64,000 nucleotides of DNA, taken from assembly GCA_002964805.2 (NCBI GenBank), contig PUDQ02000117.1:1-64000 (forward strand). Direction: 5' to 3'. The position numbers and the translations under genes are program-made. This stretch comes from Trametes villosa (lineage: Eukaryota; Basidiomycota; Agaricomycetes; Polyporales; Polyporaceae). A model generated the notes under the pieces. The model was not told where the DNA came from. It ran no database searches and saw nothing but the letters and a program-made list of their open reading frames with translations. Below are positions 1 to 10,650 of this stretch, in pieces (the first letter of the stretch is position 1; each line of letters starts with the position of its first letter).

Positions 1-242
1 CGGTGTACGGTCGTAGGTGGACTTAGAAGTCAAGGGCTTTCGGGCTCATTCGCATCCCGTGGAGCATCTAGCTGCGCGAGGCGGCTTGCTGGCCTCAGGA
101 GCTCACGAAGAAGTGCGGGTCTGGAGACCCAGTTCGGACGGATCCGGAGGTGCGTTCTCGCGACTTGCGCCGTTCACCGCCATCGAGGCTTAACTTTGAA
201 CTCGCAGCTTGGATCCTCGACGCTGTTCTTCTCACTCCCAAC
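1..242. other. Left edge, no gene resolved
   Basis: No complete gene is visible. The frame of the first exon of the WD40-like gene stays open upstream to an ATG at 150, so some of this stretch may be 5' untranslated sequence or additional coding sequence of that gene. Confidence 0.4.
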
Positions 243-1182
243 ATGTCGTCGTTCAATCGCCACCTTCAGGTCGTTGTCACCAGTACCTCCTGGATCGGCG
301 GTACTGGAGGTCGTGCGCACCTGTTAGTGACATACCTCAACCACGGCGCGCAGTGAGTGTCTGCAGCTATCCTAGGAGTATCTCCGACACTGACACTACA
401 CCCAACGTATAGCATTTTCGACACAGAAACCATGGGGTTGATACGGACTATACCTATACTTGGACAAATGTGAGCTCGTGCGCTATGCTTCCTTTCATGG
501 GCCGTGCTGACGAAGCTGTAGTGCGGATGCCAGCATCTCTAGCGATGAGAAGCTCATCGCGATCTCGAACGTACTCACCGGCTTCGACGTCTGCTCGATC
601 GAGACCGGGGCCACCATTTGCTCTGTCGGTCACACCGTGAGCGAGTACCGCAAGATTCCTGTCTTGTTCGTTCACGATGCCGTCGCACTGCTCGGCGGAA
701 ACCTGCAAGGCGACGTACATCTGTGGGACGTTGGGTCCGGGCGCAAGTTACACAGTCTCACCCACCCCAGTAAGTTTGTACATACTCCCTCCACTTCCCT
801 CACGTTTAGCTGACTGGCTGAGTACAGAGGACGATCAGATTCTGGCTTTGGCAGTACGTCTCAGATATGCACGCCGCGCGGTTGATACTCAGTGTGCTCC
901 TTTTCCAGGCTCATTATGACTCTGCATCGGATACCTTCATGATCGCTACCGGGGTCCTGGTCGGCTCCTCCGAGTACGCCGTCGTTCTGTGGAAGGCGGA
1001 GGAACTAGGTAAGCGCTAGCTCCACCGACGAGCAGCAACGTGTTGACGCGGTACGACTACGTCCAGGCCAGCAGGAAGAGCTCCACGGTGCACACGGGTG
1101 GCTAACACGCTGGGGTCCCATGTTCTACGCAGGCATGCTGCTTCCCGCCATACTCGCCTCGTTCTTTATTCTCCACAAGTAG
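243..1182 (+). CDS. Small WD40-like protein with hydrophobic C-terminal tail
   Basis: Six exons join in phase: 243-352, 413-469, 522-769, 828-853, 909-1008 and 1067-1182, giving 218 residues. The middle shows degenerate WD40 blades: a segment ending in LWDVGSGRKLHSL, and a preceding ISNVLTGFDVCSIETG segment of the kind seen in Agaricomycete WD40 proteins. The last 20 or so residues (MLLPAILASFFILHK at the end) are hydrophobic and could be a tail anchor. WD40 proteins are protein-interaction platforms; a role for this one is not known. It is much shorter than a full seven-blade propeller, so it may be truncated at the N terminus. An in-frame ATG at 150 or exons further upstream cannot be excluded. 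The exon chain is well supported; the start is not. Confidence 0.6.
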
Positions 1183-1378
1183 CCGCGTATCGTGTTGTAT
1201 CGTGTTAACGTTGTATCGTGTTGTATCGCCTGCGAATATATGTTGAGAGATTATATAACGGAACGCTCACCCGGAGTACGTGAGCGCCTACGTGCGCAAC
1301 CGAGCAGCACGCGCCAAGTACTGAGCGCGCCACTCAGCTTGGACCACACCCCCTCGTCTTTGTTCCTCCCAGACCACA

Positions 1379-1385
1379 TATAAGG
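1379..1385 (+). promoter_or_regulatory. TATA-like box
   Basis: TATAAGG lies 53 bp before the ATG at 1438. This is a plausible core promoter for the downstream membrane-protein gene. Confidence 0.4.
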
Positions 1386-1437
1386 CGTCCTCTCCAGACC
1401 CCACCCACCGTATACAGCTCCTCAGGTCTCTCTAAGC

Positions 1438-2694
1438 ATGCATATGCTTCTCTCCGTTCGCGACGCCCTGATCGTCCTGCTCTCAGTCCTCTGGCTTCTT
1501 CTATTGCTGCGCCAACTACGACGGTCTCCTCCCGCTACCATAGCGTGTTATAACTTCTCGGCGAAGACGCCTCTTCGTCAGGGCAAAACCACCGTGCTCG
1601 AGTTTGCTGCACCTTCGCCTTCTCATCAGATCCGCGCCGTCACGCCTACGATCCTCAAAGCACTGGATGCTCTGAACATCGTTGAAGCCAGGGCCAGGTG
1701 TGTACCATTCCTGACGACTGACTCCAGTCACACCGCTCACGTACGCCAGGTCATACTCTCCCGAGGGCGCTACAAGTGAAGACGAGAAGCCCGTCGGAAT
1801 CCTGAAGTCCGAACCGGCTTCAAGCAGCCCCTCCCCGAGGAGGATCATCTCGCCCAAGCGTGAAGTTCTTCGCATCCAACCTATCCCCTCGCGCTCTGTC
1901 AGCTCGACCCGGAGGGTGGACAGCTCCTCTCCTCCCGTTACGACATTCACGCGCTCTCCTTCACGGTCGTTCGTCACTCCTGCGGTGTACGACCCCTTCC
2001 CGAGGGACGATGAGGTCCACGGCTACCGCGTCCGACCTGAGGCTAATACTCCCCGGTCGCCATCCCCCATGAGTATGCCAACGGCTGTCTCCAGGCATAG
2101 TCGTTCTCACTCCCCATCCGAGGTACGTTCGATCTCCTCACATCTACACCTCGGCTTATGACGTTTGATAGCTACCCTATATTGAGCGCCAGCTGAGGCC
2201 AACCCCTTGGTTTGGCTCGGAGGGTGCTGGCAAGATAGCACGACCCCCGGTGCTACACAATCAGCACGACGTCCGCATCGGGGACGTATTCTCCCACAAG
2301 ACGCCCTCTTCCATCCAGCTTTGGCTGTGGCTCGGCGACGAAGATGCGCCAGGATGGCGCGCGGTTCGTTTAGGGCACCAGGGACCTGATGGTCGGTGCC
2401 TGTCTGTCACCGAAAAGAAGCTTGAGCCCTCGTGGGTCTGCTCGGAGTGGTGCGGTAAACGCATCAATGCATGTATGTCCTACCCGTTATAACCGAGAGC
2501 GCCGTGGCTGACTTACAGGCAGTGAAGCGTCGTGGGCTGTTGGACTGAGGAGGCGAATGCGCCTGGTTGGTAGCTTGGGAGTCCTACGTAGTTCGTGTCG
2601 TTTGCCCTCTGGAACTGGATTATACAAGCCGCGTGTATCACTGTCGGTAGCCACAGAAAGAACAAGGCCGGCGCCTTTCCGATCTGTCAGCTAA
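1438..2694 (+). CDS. Unknown single-pass membrane protein
   Basis: Four exons (1438-1697, 1750-2122, 2172-2472, 2519-2694) splice in phase to 369 residues. Residues 9-24 are a strongly hydrophobic signal anchor (ALIVLLSVLWLLLLL), followed by a short basic stretch. The middle, about residues 90-200, is Ser/Pro/Arg-rich and probably disordered. The C-terminal part has a Trp-rich stretch (QLWLWLGDEDAPGW) with several cysteines. I do not recognise the family. It is followed 101 bp later by the SUN-domain gene on the same strand. The TATA-like box 53 bp upstream and the clean phase of all introns support it as a real gene. A link to the nuclear envelope is only a guess from the neighbour. Confidence 0.6.
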
Positions 2695-2795
2695 GACAAC
2701 TGCGACGCGCGCAGTGGGCGGTTAATACTGCAATCCACCCTTCGACCCTCTGCATCACTATCTTCCCCCTCCCGAAGCACATCTCATGCCCCTCC

Positions 2796-3903
2796 ATGAC
2801 GGGACGAAACGCACGCTCTCCCTTTGATCCGTCTCGGTTCGTCGAGGAACAGCCTAAGCGGCCTACCAGTGAGTATCATGTGGGTTCACTTGCTGGAGAG
2901 CGTCGTAAGTAACTCGATACTCGCAGGGAGCAGCAAGGCTGTACGTTTTCAGCCTGGCGAGGCATCCTTCACCGAACACATGGGACCTCCCGCCCATTCC
3001 CTACGGCATCGTGCCGCACCCCACGCCGTCTTCCGAGCGAAGGTCTCGACGAGTCTCTTGTGCGCGGGGTTGCTCCTCCTCATTTCCACTGTTATCGCCT
3101 ATCTGCCCGGCTCCGCAACGGGTGCGTCTGTAGCTCTCCAGGCCAAGAATCATCTCCTTGCCGTCCTACGGGGCAGTTGGGAGAGCGAATCCGCCGTCCC
3201 TCCGTCGCCGCTATGCACGCACGCACCCGCTGCTCTTCGAGAGATCGTTCAGGAGGCCGCACTCTGGGCTCGCTGGGGGCCCGTGCTTCGCCCTGACTTC
3301 GCTCTGGGCGCCGACGGGGGCCGGATAATTCCCGACCTCACGTCCTCGAAGCTGGAACGAACCCGCTGGCGCTCTTCGACGCCTCCGGTTGGGCCCGAAG
3401 TTGTCCTCGAGGAGGAGCTCGCCATCGGTAGATGCTGGACGGTGGGTGTCACTGGCCAGGTTGGGTTCTCCACGCCGGCTATCATATATCCCGAACATGT
3501 CACGGTCGACCACATACCAAGGCAGATCGCGCTGGATATAGGCCGGGCTCCTCGCCGTATGGTTTTGTGGGGTGTGGTCGATGGTCTGTCCAATGCACGC
3601 CGGCTCCAATCCCTGCCGACCCTCGAGAACGAATTCGACATACCTTTCGACCTGCGCGGCCGCTCCGCCCCCCTGGTCACTGCGAACCACGTCTTCGTTG
3701 CTCTCGCGGCATTCGAGTACGACATCGCCAGCGCCTCGCCTACACAAACCTTCGCGGTCTTCGACCACGTCCGCGATTCCGGGATGGACTTTGGTATATT
3801 TGTTCTGGAGGTTGTAGACAGTTGGGGGAGCCCCGAAACGTGCCTGTACCGGGTCCGTATTCACGGTGAACCGTCGTCGATCACCTCCGCACATGGCAAG
3901 TAG
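2796..3903 (+). CDS. SUN-domain nuclear-envelope protein
   Basis: Two exons (2796-2868, 2927-3903) give 349 residues. SUN (Sad1/UNC-84) proteins sit in the inner nuclear membrane and bind KASH proteins in the perinuclear space, linking chromatin to the cytoskeleton. One transmembrane helix is seen at about residues 67-85 (LLCAGLLLLISTVIAYL). The SUN domain covers about 155-345. Hallmarks are the CW pair at 194-195, the segment TVDHIPRQIALDIGRAPRRM and the terminal block VVDSWGSPETCLYRVRIHGEP-like, here split around W and the CLYRVRIHGEP end. The N terminus faces the nucleoplasm and is short. The start ATG was chosen because it opens the exon that splices in phase into the long second exon. 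The predicted length is short for the family, with little room for a coiled coil between membrane and SUN domain. Confidence 0.88.
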
Positions 3904-4265
3904 TGTACATTTTTACTGAATATACCCCTACGTCCAACCTCGATAAATGTCGAGCGGAGCTTCAGAGTGTAGGATAAGTTCAGAGTGCCACTCGCCAACG
4001 AGCGCCTGTCAACAAAGGCTCGCGAGATCCGTGACGAGCGCCCACCGACTCTCCTGCTCTCCGTCAAAGCGTACCTCCCTCAAAGCGCACTGCGTCATTC
4101 GCTTGGTTACATCTTCGCTCGGGCCTCACACGCACGCTTAGACCTCGCCATGGCATATATACCTGCTCTGTACGCTGTCTCGGGGCTTCTCAACTCTACC
4201 GACATTCTGAACCACTCGCACTCGCACTCGCACTCGCACTCGCACCACACCACTCACCGCGAATC
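3904..4265. other. Intergenic, promoter of the 839-residue orphan
   Basis: No gene is seen here. A TATATA box at 4156-4161 lies about 105 bp before the ATG at 4266, and a CACTCG hexamer repeat lies in the presumed 5' leader. Confidence 0.5.
4213..4242 (+). repeat. CACTCG hexanucleotide microsatellite
   Basis: Five perfect copies of CACTCG in tandem, 24 bp upstream of the ATG at 4266, in the likely 5' untranslated region. Confidence 0.9.
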
Positions 4266-7200
4266 ATGTCCGCACTTCCCTTTGCTCCCACTTTCGCCCC
4301 GTCTGGAACGGGCGTGTCTTCTACTGGGGCTCCTTCCGAACGTTTACGCTCCGCTGGGCCATCGGAAACGACGCGCCAGGGGCGTTATCCTTCGCCTCCA
4401 CCCGTAGCTGGCAGGAAGCGTGTGATGCGCGCCGCCAGTGCGCACACCTTCGAGAACGGCAAACTCCCCAAGTTACACTTCTACGTAAGTGGCCCGCTCA
4501 TCTGCCTTCACCCCCTCGTTGCTGAGCACACGATAGGACCATGTTGTACCCTTGAAGCTCAACCCCCTGGGCGAGGTTCCTCAACCGCCCCTGCCCGGCG
4601 CAGGTGAAGGAGTGCCGCCGCCTCGCCCTATTGCTCCCATGGTGCGTGTAGTGTGTTCGATTTCGTTTTGCATGTCTAACATTGCCTGTCACCTGTAAAG
4701 CCGACGAGACCGCCCGGCGCTGCCTCCCACTCCGCCGCTCCCCCCCATGTCCAGGGCTGGAATGGTGGGGGACCCAATGCTGCTTCGTCGTACGGGCCTA
4801 TGCGAGCGCAGGAGGCACCCAATGCGGGCTTACGCGACCCGCGTTACCAGGTGAGCATATATAATACGCCCTTGACGAACCTGCCGTCAAGGACGTTATC
4901 GCTGACCTTCCGGACAGCAGTCCTCTGGAATGCAGGGTATTCCAGCCGCTCAGTCGCAGCCCGATGCATATGGCAACTTCTCGGTGCGTGTCTTAGCGTC
5001 TCTCCAAGTAATCGGTACTAAGACGTTTACGCAGCGCCCATACGGGCAAGGCCCGAACGGAGGACAGCCATACGCTCCGGCATCTACCCAGCCTGGCCCG
5101 TCGCAGTTCTCTCAACCGTACACAGGAGTGCAATACGCTCCTCCATCCGCCCAGCATGTCCCACAGCAGTTCTCTCAAGCGTATGCCGCCCCTCGCGCCG
5201 CCCCTCCCTCTCAAGCGGAGACTGGTCCTTACGGGTACCCCGCCGGATACGCTCCTGCTTATGCGCCTCATCCGCCATCTCAGTCTCACGTGGATGAATC
5301 GAGGTATACGGGTGCTTACATTCCTCATGTAAGTCTCTATTTACAGGTCGGAGCGGCACAAGGCTGACATCGTCGGTTATGAGGGTAACGGTCACGTCTC
5401 GTGGGAGCAACATTCCTTCCCTCAAAGACCGGAATTCGTCCCTGAAGCACAGCACCGGCAAGGGTGGCAGGACGGGGCCTTCTCACACGTCGTGGACACG
5501 AATATGGCGGGTGGGCGTGAGGATACAACGATGGCAGCCGACGACGGCATGACGGCGCCCGACAGTGGCCTCCGCGACAAGGGCAAAGGCAAGGTACGCG
5601 CGCGTGGTGTCTCGTACGGCGTCGTCGTCTCACTGTCTTAGGCAACCAATTGGGCGCAGGCTACAGTTGAGGACGACGATGAGGGCGATACCCCCTCCCC
5701 TCGCGCGGGGCTTTCCTCCACGCCCGACGTCAACAACATGACCAATAGCTTCGGGGTCATGTTGCTCGATCATGTCCAGCAAGCGAATGAACAGATCAAC
5801 AAGAAGATGTCCGAGTTCATGACACAGCAAACCGCTGCGCAGGAGCGACTTCGGTACGGCATCGTGTGCTAACTATAACCTGAATTTCGTGAGCTAACAG
5901 GACAATGTAGGCATACCGTCGCCCACGAAGTGCGTGCCGTCCACGCGAAGGTCGCCCAGCTTCAAAATCCTCTCCCGCTACACGGTCATAGACGTAGCGG
6001 GAAATTCGATCCAGCTTCTCCCCTTACGGCGTCTCCGCCGTCGCAGCGGTCCCCCGCGTCGGGGAAGACCCCGAAGTCGCCGGCAACTCCTAAGCGCGTG
6101 CGGGCAGATCGTACGAAGCCTGCTATGGGTGCGAACACTGAAGGAATTCTCAGCACTGTGAAGGTACGCATACCTAGCCTCACGTCGCCTCCCTTTGCTC
6201 ATCCTTGCGCAGGCGAGCGTTCGCACACATCTGAAAAAGATGCTGGACTTCACGACATGGGATGAGCTAGCATCTCGTCACCCGCCGTTTACAGAAGAAG
6301 AGCTCAAGGCGTTTCGAACGGGCAAAAAGAGCGTCACCTGCACCGAGGAGACCTTCCGCATCGATTTCGTCCAAGAGTGGAAACGGTTCCCTGTCAACCT
6401 CGCGGCTCGCGACTTCTTCGTCCAAAACCTCCTGACGTGTATCAAGGGCGGCGGCTTCGACTTCGCCCCATCCGTTGTCCCCTGCGTTACCGAGGAGCAT
6501 GTACGTAGCCGAACCTGTCTGATCGCTCACGACTAAAACTCCCTGCAGGTTCAATGGGCGCTCGATATGCACATGGAGTACTGTCGGAAGAAGTATCGTG
6601 ATGCGTACAACCGCCAAGGCTGGGATTCGGCCGACGAAGAAGATGCGAAAGCAATCGCCATGCAGAACGCCAAGGACGAGAAAGTCAAGAAGCGCAAAGC
6701 CCTCAACAGCCGCAAGAAAACGGTGAGTAGAGTGGTCTCGGTCGGGAATCATTCTGACGCCCCTACAGCTCTTCGATTCGCGCTTGTGTGTCGTCCTTGA
6801 GAAGGACTTGACCCGACACGCTCTCCTGTTCGACCGGCTCCTTCCGCAGAACATGAGCGGGGATGAGACCGACGGCCCCCAGCGGAAGCTCCCTATGACT
6901 TATCGCATCGTAGAGGCTCGTTGGCAGAGCGTCGCATTCAAGACGTTTATGCGAGCTCTCGACACCCTCTACCGCGAAAACTGGGAGAAGACTAGTCCTG
7001 GGAAGCGGGCGACCGGTGGCAACGCGCCGCGCACGCGAGTCTCTCGCCCTGATGGTCGAGTCGAGGACGGCTACGCGCCGGTCGGACTGTGGCGTAACTG
7101 CTACGACCGCGTATGGCTCCGCAGCTTGCAGCCATACGAACGACGCGCTCTCAAAGTCATCAATGCGGACTACGACTTCGATATGACGCCGGATCCCGCT

Positions 7201-7317
7201 GAGGCCGAAGAGGAGATTGGCGACGACGACGCTGTGGATGCGGACAAACCCGAAGACGGAGACGACGACGCTGATGCGGATGCGGATGCGGAGGGTGAGA
7301 CCGACACAGATGCCTAG
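4266..7317 (+). CDS. Orphan 839-residue protein, Pro/Gln-rich N terminus, acidic tail
   Basis: Eleven exons splice in phase: 4266-4484, 4537-4641, 4701-4850, 4918-4983, 5035-5328, 5384-5593, 5642-5853, 5911-6163, 6213-6500, 6549-6722, 6769-7317. Residues 1-300 are rich in Pro, Gln, Tyr and Ser and look disordered. About 360-410 is a probable coiled coil (MSEFMTQQTAAQERL). The C-terminal half is globular, with conserved-looking aromatic stretches such as FVQEWKRFPVNLAARDFF, VQWALDMHMEYCRKKY and YAPVGLWRNCYDRVWL. The last 40 residues are almost all Asp, Glu and Ala. I do not recognise the family; similar multi-exon orphans occur in Agaricomycetes. The gene model is well supported by phase, a TATA box and the short uniform introns. 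No function is proposed. Confidence 0.72.
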
Positions 7318-7654
7318 ATACCCTGCCTCCTGCGCTTGACGTGGCGGTGAGTTCATTCCCCGCGGTTTTGAATCGAACCGGACACGATCTACGTTATCCC
7401 TGCTGGCGGACCTCACATTACCCCTCCCACCATAACACGCCACTCGTTTTGTCTCGTACCTCCGTTCGCGCGTCAGTGCGCCCCGACGTTCCTTACTATA
7501 CGTTATCCCGTCTCGTTCCTACCGGTCATTCCGAGCTTCCCCATGTATCCTGCTGCGTCCGTTTATGATTACTGGTCTCCCTCACGCGGACGCTGTGCTA
7601 CTCGTCTCCCAGTGGGGCGATTCATCCCCGCTTTGCCTCAGGTGCGTCCGAGCT
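7318..7654. other. Intergenic
   Basis: Downstream flank of the orphan gene. I see no gene or structured element before the pyrimidine-rich tract begins. Confidence 0.5.
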
Positions 7655-8585
7655 GCCTCTCTCCTGCTGCCTCCCTCCCTCCTGCTGCCTCCCTCCCTCC
7701 TGCTGCCTCCCTCCCTCCTGCTGCCTCCCTCCATGTCACGAAGACGCGCTCTCGCTGCATTCGCGCTCTCGGCCGGCAGCGCGCTCTCGCCGCGCACGCG
7801 AATACTTACCGCGCCCGCGCGCGCTCCTACGGGGCGCACGAGGACCTACCGCCGCGCGCGAGGACCTGCCGCCGCGCGCGAAGAGTTACCCCAGCCCGAC
7901 GGACCCGACGCGCGCGGCCGCTCACTGCCCCGCTCACTGCCCCTAGCGCCGCCTCTTGATCAAAGCTCCTCCCTCCCTCTAAGCGCCCCTCCCTCCCTCC
8001 CTCCCTCCCTCCCTCCCTCCTCCCCTCCTCCCTCCTCCCCTCCCCCTCCTCCCCTCCTCCCCTCCTCCCTCCAAGCGCATCCCTCCCAATCCTCCTGCGG
8101 CGCCCGGCTCCTCGGCCTCCTCCCTCCCTCCATCCCTCCCTCCAAGCGCCTCCCTCCATCCCTCCCTCCAAGCGCCTCCCTCCCATATCTCCCGTGGCGC
8201 CCGCTCCCTCGCTCCTCCCTCCCACCCTCGCTCCTCGCTGCCTCGCTCCTCCCTCGCTCCATCACTCCTCTCCCGCGGCGCTCCCTCCCTCGCGCTTCCT
8301 CCCTCGCGCTTCCTCCCTCGCGCCGTCGCGCTTCCTCCCTCGCGCCCTCGCGCCACCCTCCCTCGCGCCGTCCTCCCTCGCGCCGTCGCGCCGTCCTCCC
8401 TCGCGCCCTCGCACCGTCCTCCCTCGCGCCCTCGCACCGTCCTCCCTCGCGCCCTCGCGCCCTCGCGCCGTCCTCCCTCGCGCCCTCGCGCTGCCCTCCC
8501 TCGCGCCGTCCTCCCTCGCGCCGTCGCGCCGTCCTCCCTCGCGCCCTCGCGCCGCCCTCCCTCGCGCCCTCGCGCCCACTCTCAT
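7655..8585. repeat. Pyrimidine-rich minisatellite tract
   Basis: The plus strand is almost entirely C and T with interspersed GCG. At 7660-7730 an 18-bp unit (GCTGCCTCCCTCCCTCCT) is repeated about four times. At 7964-8200 runs of CCCT and CCTCC dominate, with AAGCGC spacers. At 8270-8580 a roughly 10-20 bp unit of the type CCCTCGCGCC with CCGTCCT variants repeats many times. Long open frames exist on both strands only because the repeat lacks stops; their products are pure Ser/Pro/Leu/Arg or Arg/Glu/Gly strings, so I do not call genes here. Confidence 0.85.
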
Positions 8586-10423
8586 TTTGTGCTGAGAAGG
8601 GCAGGAAAGCTGTCCCGTGCATTTTCAGTAGATACAGGCATACTTTCCAGTAGATACAGGTATACAATCGCGCGCCTTTTCTGACGCGTTATTGAGCCGG
8701 AAAAGGATATTTACCCCATCCCGGGAAAGGGGCCAGAAATGTGACATATGGCGCACATTTCTGGGTCCGCGAAAAGGGGCGGAGTAGGAATACTATCCTC
8801 ACGCCTAAAATCCCCGGCCTAGACAATCGTTTGTGCCACGAGAAATCTGCCTGAAATGTTCGCAGCAGGAATCCTTTTCCGGGAGATTCCCTGCCCCAAA
8901 AAGGTACGGAGCAGGAATCCTTTCCCGGGATTTCTACGCTTTGGGGAGGCGTAGCCTTTCTCTCGCGGGGAAAATGCCGCGAAAAGCCCGTAACAGGTAG
9001 CCTTTTTCGCCCTCATATATTTTCGGTGAAAGGCACGTGATAGTTTGGACTACGCGGGATTTTCCTTCCTCTTTCCTGGGATGCGATATGGCGCTCTGCC
9101 CGCCGTGAGAGACAAGGGAGAACGAGCGATGGCGGGGAAAGAGCAAGCAGTCAGGACGGCGGCCATCGACCGCACTGAACAAGCCACGCGGTGCGGGAGA
9201 AGCGCGGTCACGTGGCCGCGTTCTCAGGCTGTCTTCACCTGCCGCCCGCGCCCGCGCCCCGGGCGCCTCCTTCTCTTGCCTCCCTCGCTTTCAACGCTGA
9301 CGCCGCCATGTACAGTGGGGCTTAGTTAGTATATGCATCCCCGCAGATTGTCCAAAATGAGATCTTGGAGAGTTGGCCGAGGAGGTCAGACAGCAGAAGT
9401 GGGCGCGGTCTTCTCGGACTTGGGCTTCCGGTAAATGCCGGGTGGGCGACAAACGCAAGGCGCCCAACGCGTTTGCTGGCGACGACGCGCATACTCGACT
9501 CGACACTGGGATCTGCCCACCGCTCTGCTTGCCATCTCCCGGATAGCACATCTTTACGCTGTAGCAGCGCCTGCTCTCTCGCTGCATCCACGCATCACTC
9601 CTCGGCGCGCGCCCCGGCTGCAGTTGCCCTGCCAGGCTCCTCTCGCCCCGAATTTGTGCCGTGGATACACGAGCTACCGCCCTCGGGGATCAGGGCGAGT
9701 ACATAGTGGACGCTCTATGCAACGCCTGCCAGGTCTCAAGATCTCAAGGCTTGCAATCTCACGCGCTATGACACAACTATCCTCGACTTACCCATTCACG
9801 CGCTCTCCAGTACTGGCCACGACGGATAGTATCCCGGGCATCATCCTCGACAACTTCAACACATTTCCGTTTCTACAAGATGAGCATGACGTCTAGGCTG
9901 TTGCTTCTCTACTCGCCCCGGTATCCCCTGTGAACACGCGGCGGGGCGGTGATCACATCCACACTATGCGATCCTTTCACCCGGTGATCAGTGCGGAGGA
10001 CTCCCTCGGGTACGGTGCGTGCAATCTCTCTTTTCTCATTTGCTGTGGCGCTGATAGCAGATGTAGCGTACGAACGCATGCGCGCAAGTATCCGAGAACG
10101 CTCGCAGAGATCGCCCCTATCTGCACGAAGGTCATCGCCGCGCGTGCAGGGCAGCACTTCAAGCCCTGGCAGACAATTACTCGGTACGCAGCACCTCCTT
10201 CAAAGATTCCTAGACGTTCTCCCTCTCAAATGAGCACATAATCAACGCTTGGGGTCCGCGCGCTGGAGTACAACCCACACCGGCTACGGATAGTCGTCTG
10301 TCCCTCGCGTATACCAGGCCCGGCGTCCCCGAATCGCACCTCTACTCTGTCCTCCCTGCTCTCAAGCGCTGTTGATCTCACAAGGCAGCCTCTAGCATCA
10401 CTGTTTCCGTAAAGGTGGTCGAG
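8586..10423. other. Intergenic, no supported gene
   Basis: I see no gene with usable exon structure. Between 8690 and 9020 a motif like AGCAGGAATCCTTTTCCGGGA recurs at least twice, together with GTAGCCTTT elements, which suggests the remains of a repeated element. A perfect inverted repeat is listed separately. From 9300 to 10420 there are short open frames with no recognisable product. Confidence 0.45.
8733..8764. repeat. Perfect 11-bp inverted repeat
   Basis: CCAGAAATGTG at 8733-8743 and CACATTTCTGG at 8754-8764 are exact reverse complements separated by a 10-bp loop that contains CATATG. The function is unknown. Confidence 0.8.
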
Positions 10424-10428
10424 GGTAG
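10424..10428. other. Target-site duplication, left copy
   Basis: GGTAG immediately outside the left LTR. The same five bases stand outside the right LTR at 15525-15529, as expected for integrase-mediated insertion of a copia element. Confidence 0.88.
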
Positions 10429-10627
10429 TTTTGTCGGGTGTCGCGGACGCTAGAGTACGAGACGAAAGACTCAGTCTCCGGGCACGGTAGTGTTAGAGAG
10501 CTGAGGGAGGAGGAGGCGACGAGAGAGAGAAAAGGGAACGAGCGATTATGTAAGCTAATAGGCGCGCACGAGGCGCCGTATCGTACGAAACGTCCTTCTA
10601 CTCGATGGACCTATACGTCCTACAACA
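10429..10627 (-). repeat. 3' LTR (199 bp, shortened)
   Basis: Identical to the other LTR over its whole length but lacks 121 bp. The missing piece is exactly the interval between two 34-bp direct repeats present in the long LTR. The element-sense ends are TGTTGT and GACAAAA. Confidence 0.93.
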
Positions 10628-10650
10628 CGCCCACTCAGCGAGGATAAGGA
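10628..10650 (-). other. Polypurine-tract region
   Basis: The 23 bp between the pol stop codon and the 3' LTR end, in element sense, with CTGAGTGGGCG just before the LTR. This is where plus-strand DNA synthesis should be primed. The purine run is short and imperfect, so the assignment is by position. Confidence 0.45.

Noticed and set aside
7565..8667. Long open frames on both strands in the pyrimidine tract (362 and 235 codons).
   Set aside because: They are produced by stop-free short repeats; the products are monotonous Ser/Pro/Leu/Arg or Arg/Glu/Gly strings with no domain.
9435..9896. 153-codon plus-strand frame.
   Set aside because: No recognisable motif, no matching splice partners; treated as chance in GC-rich DNA.
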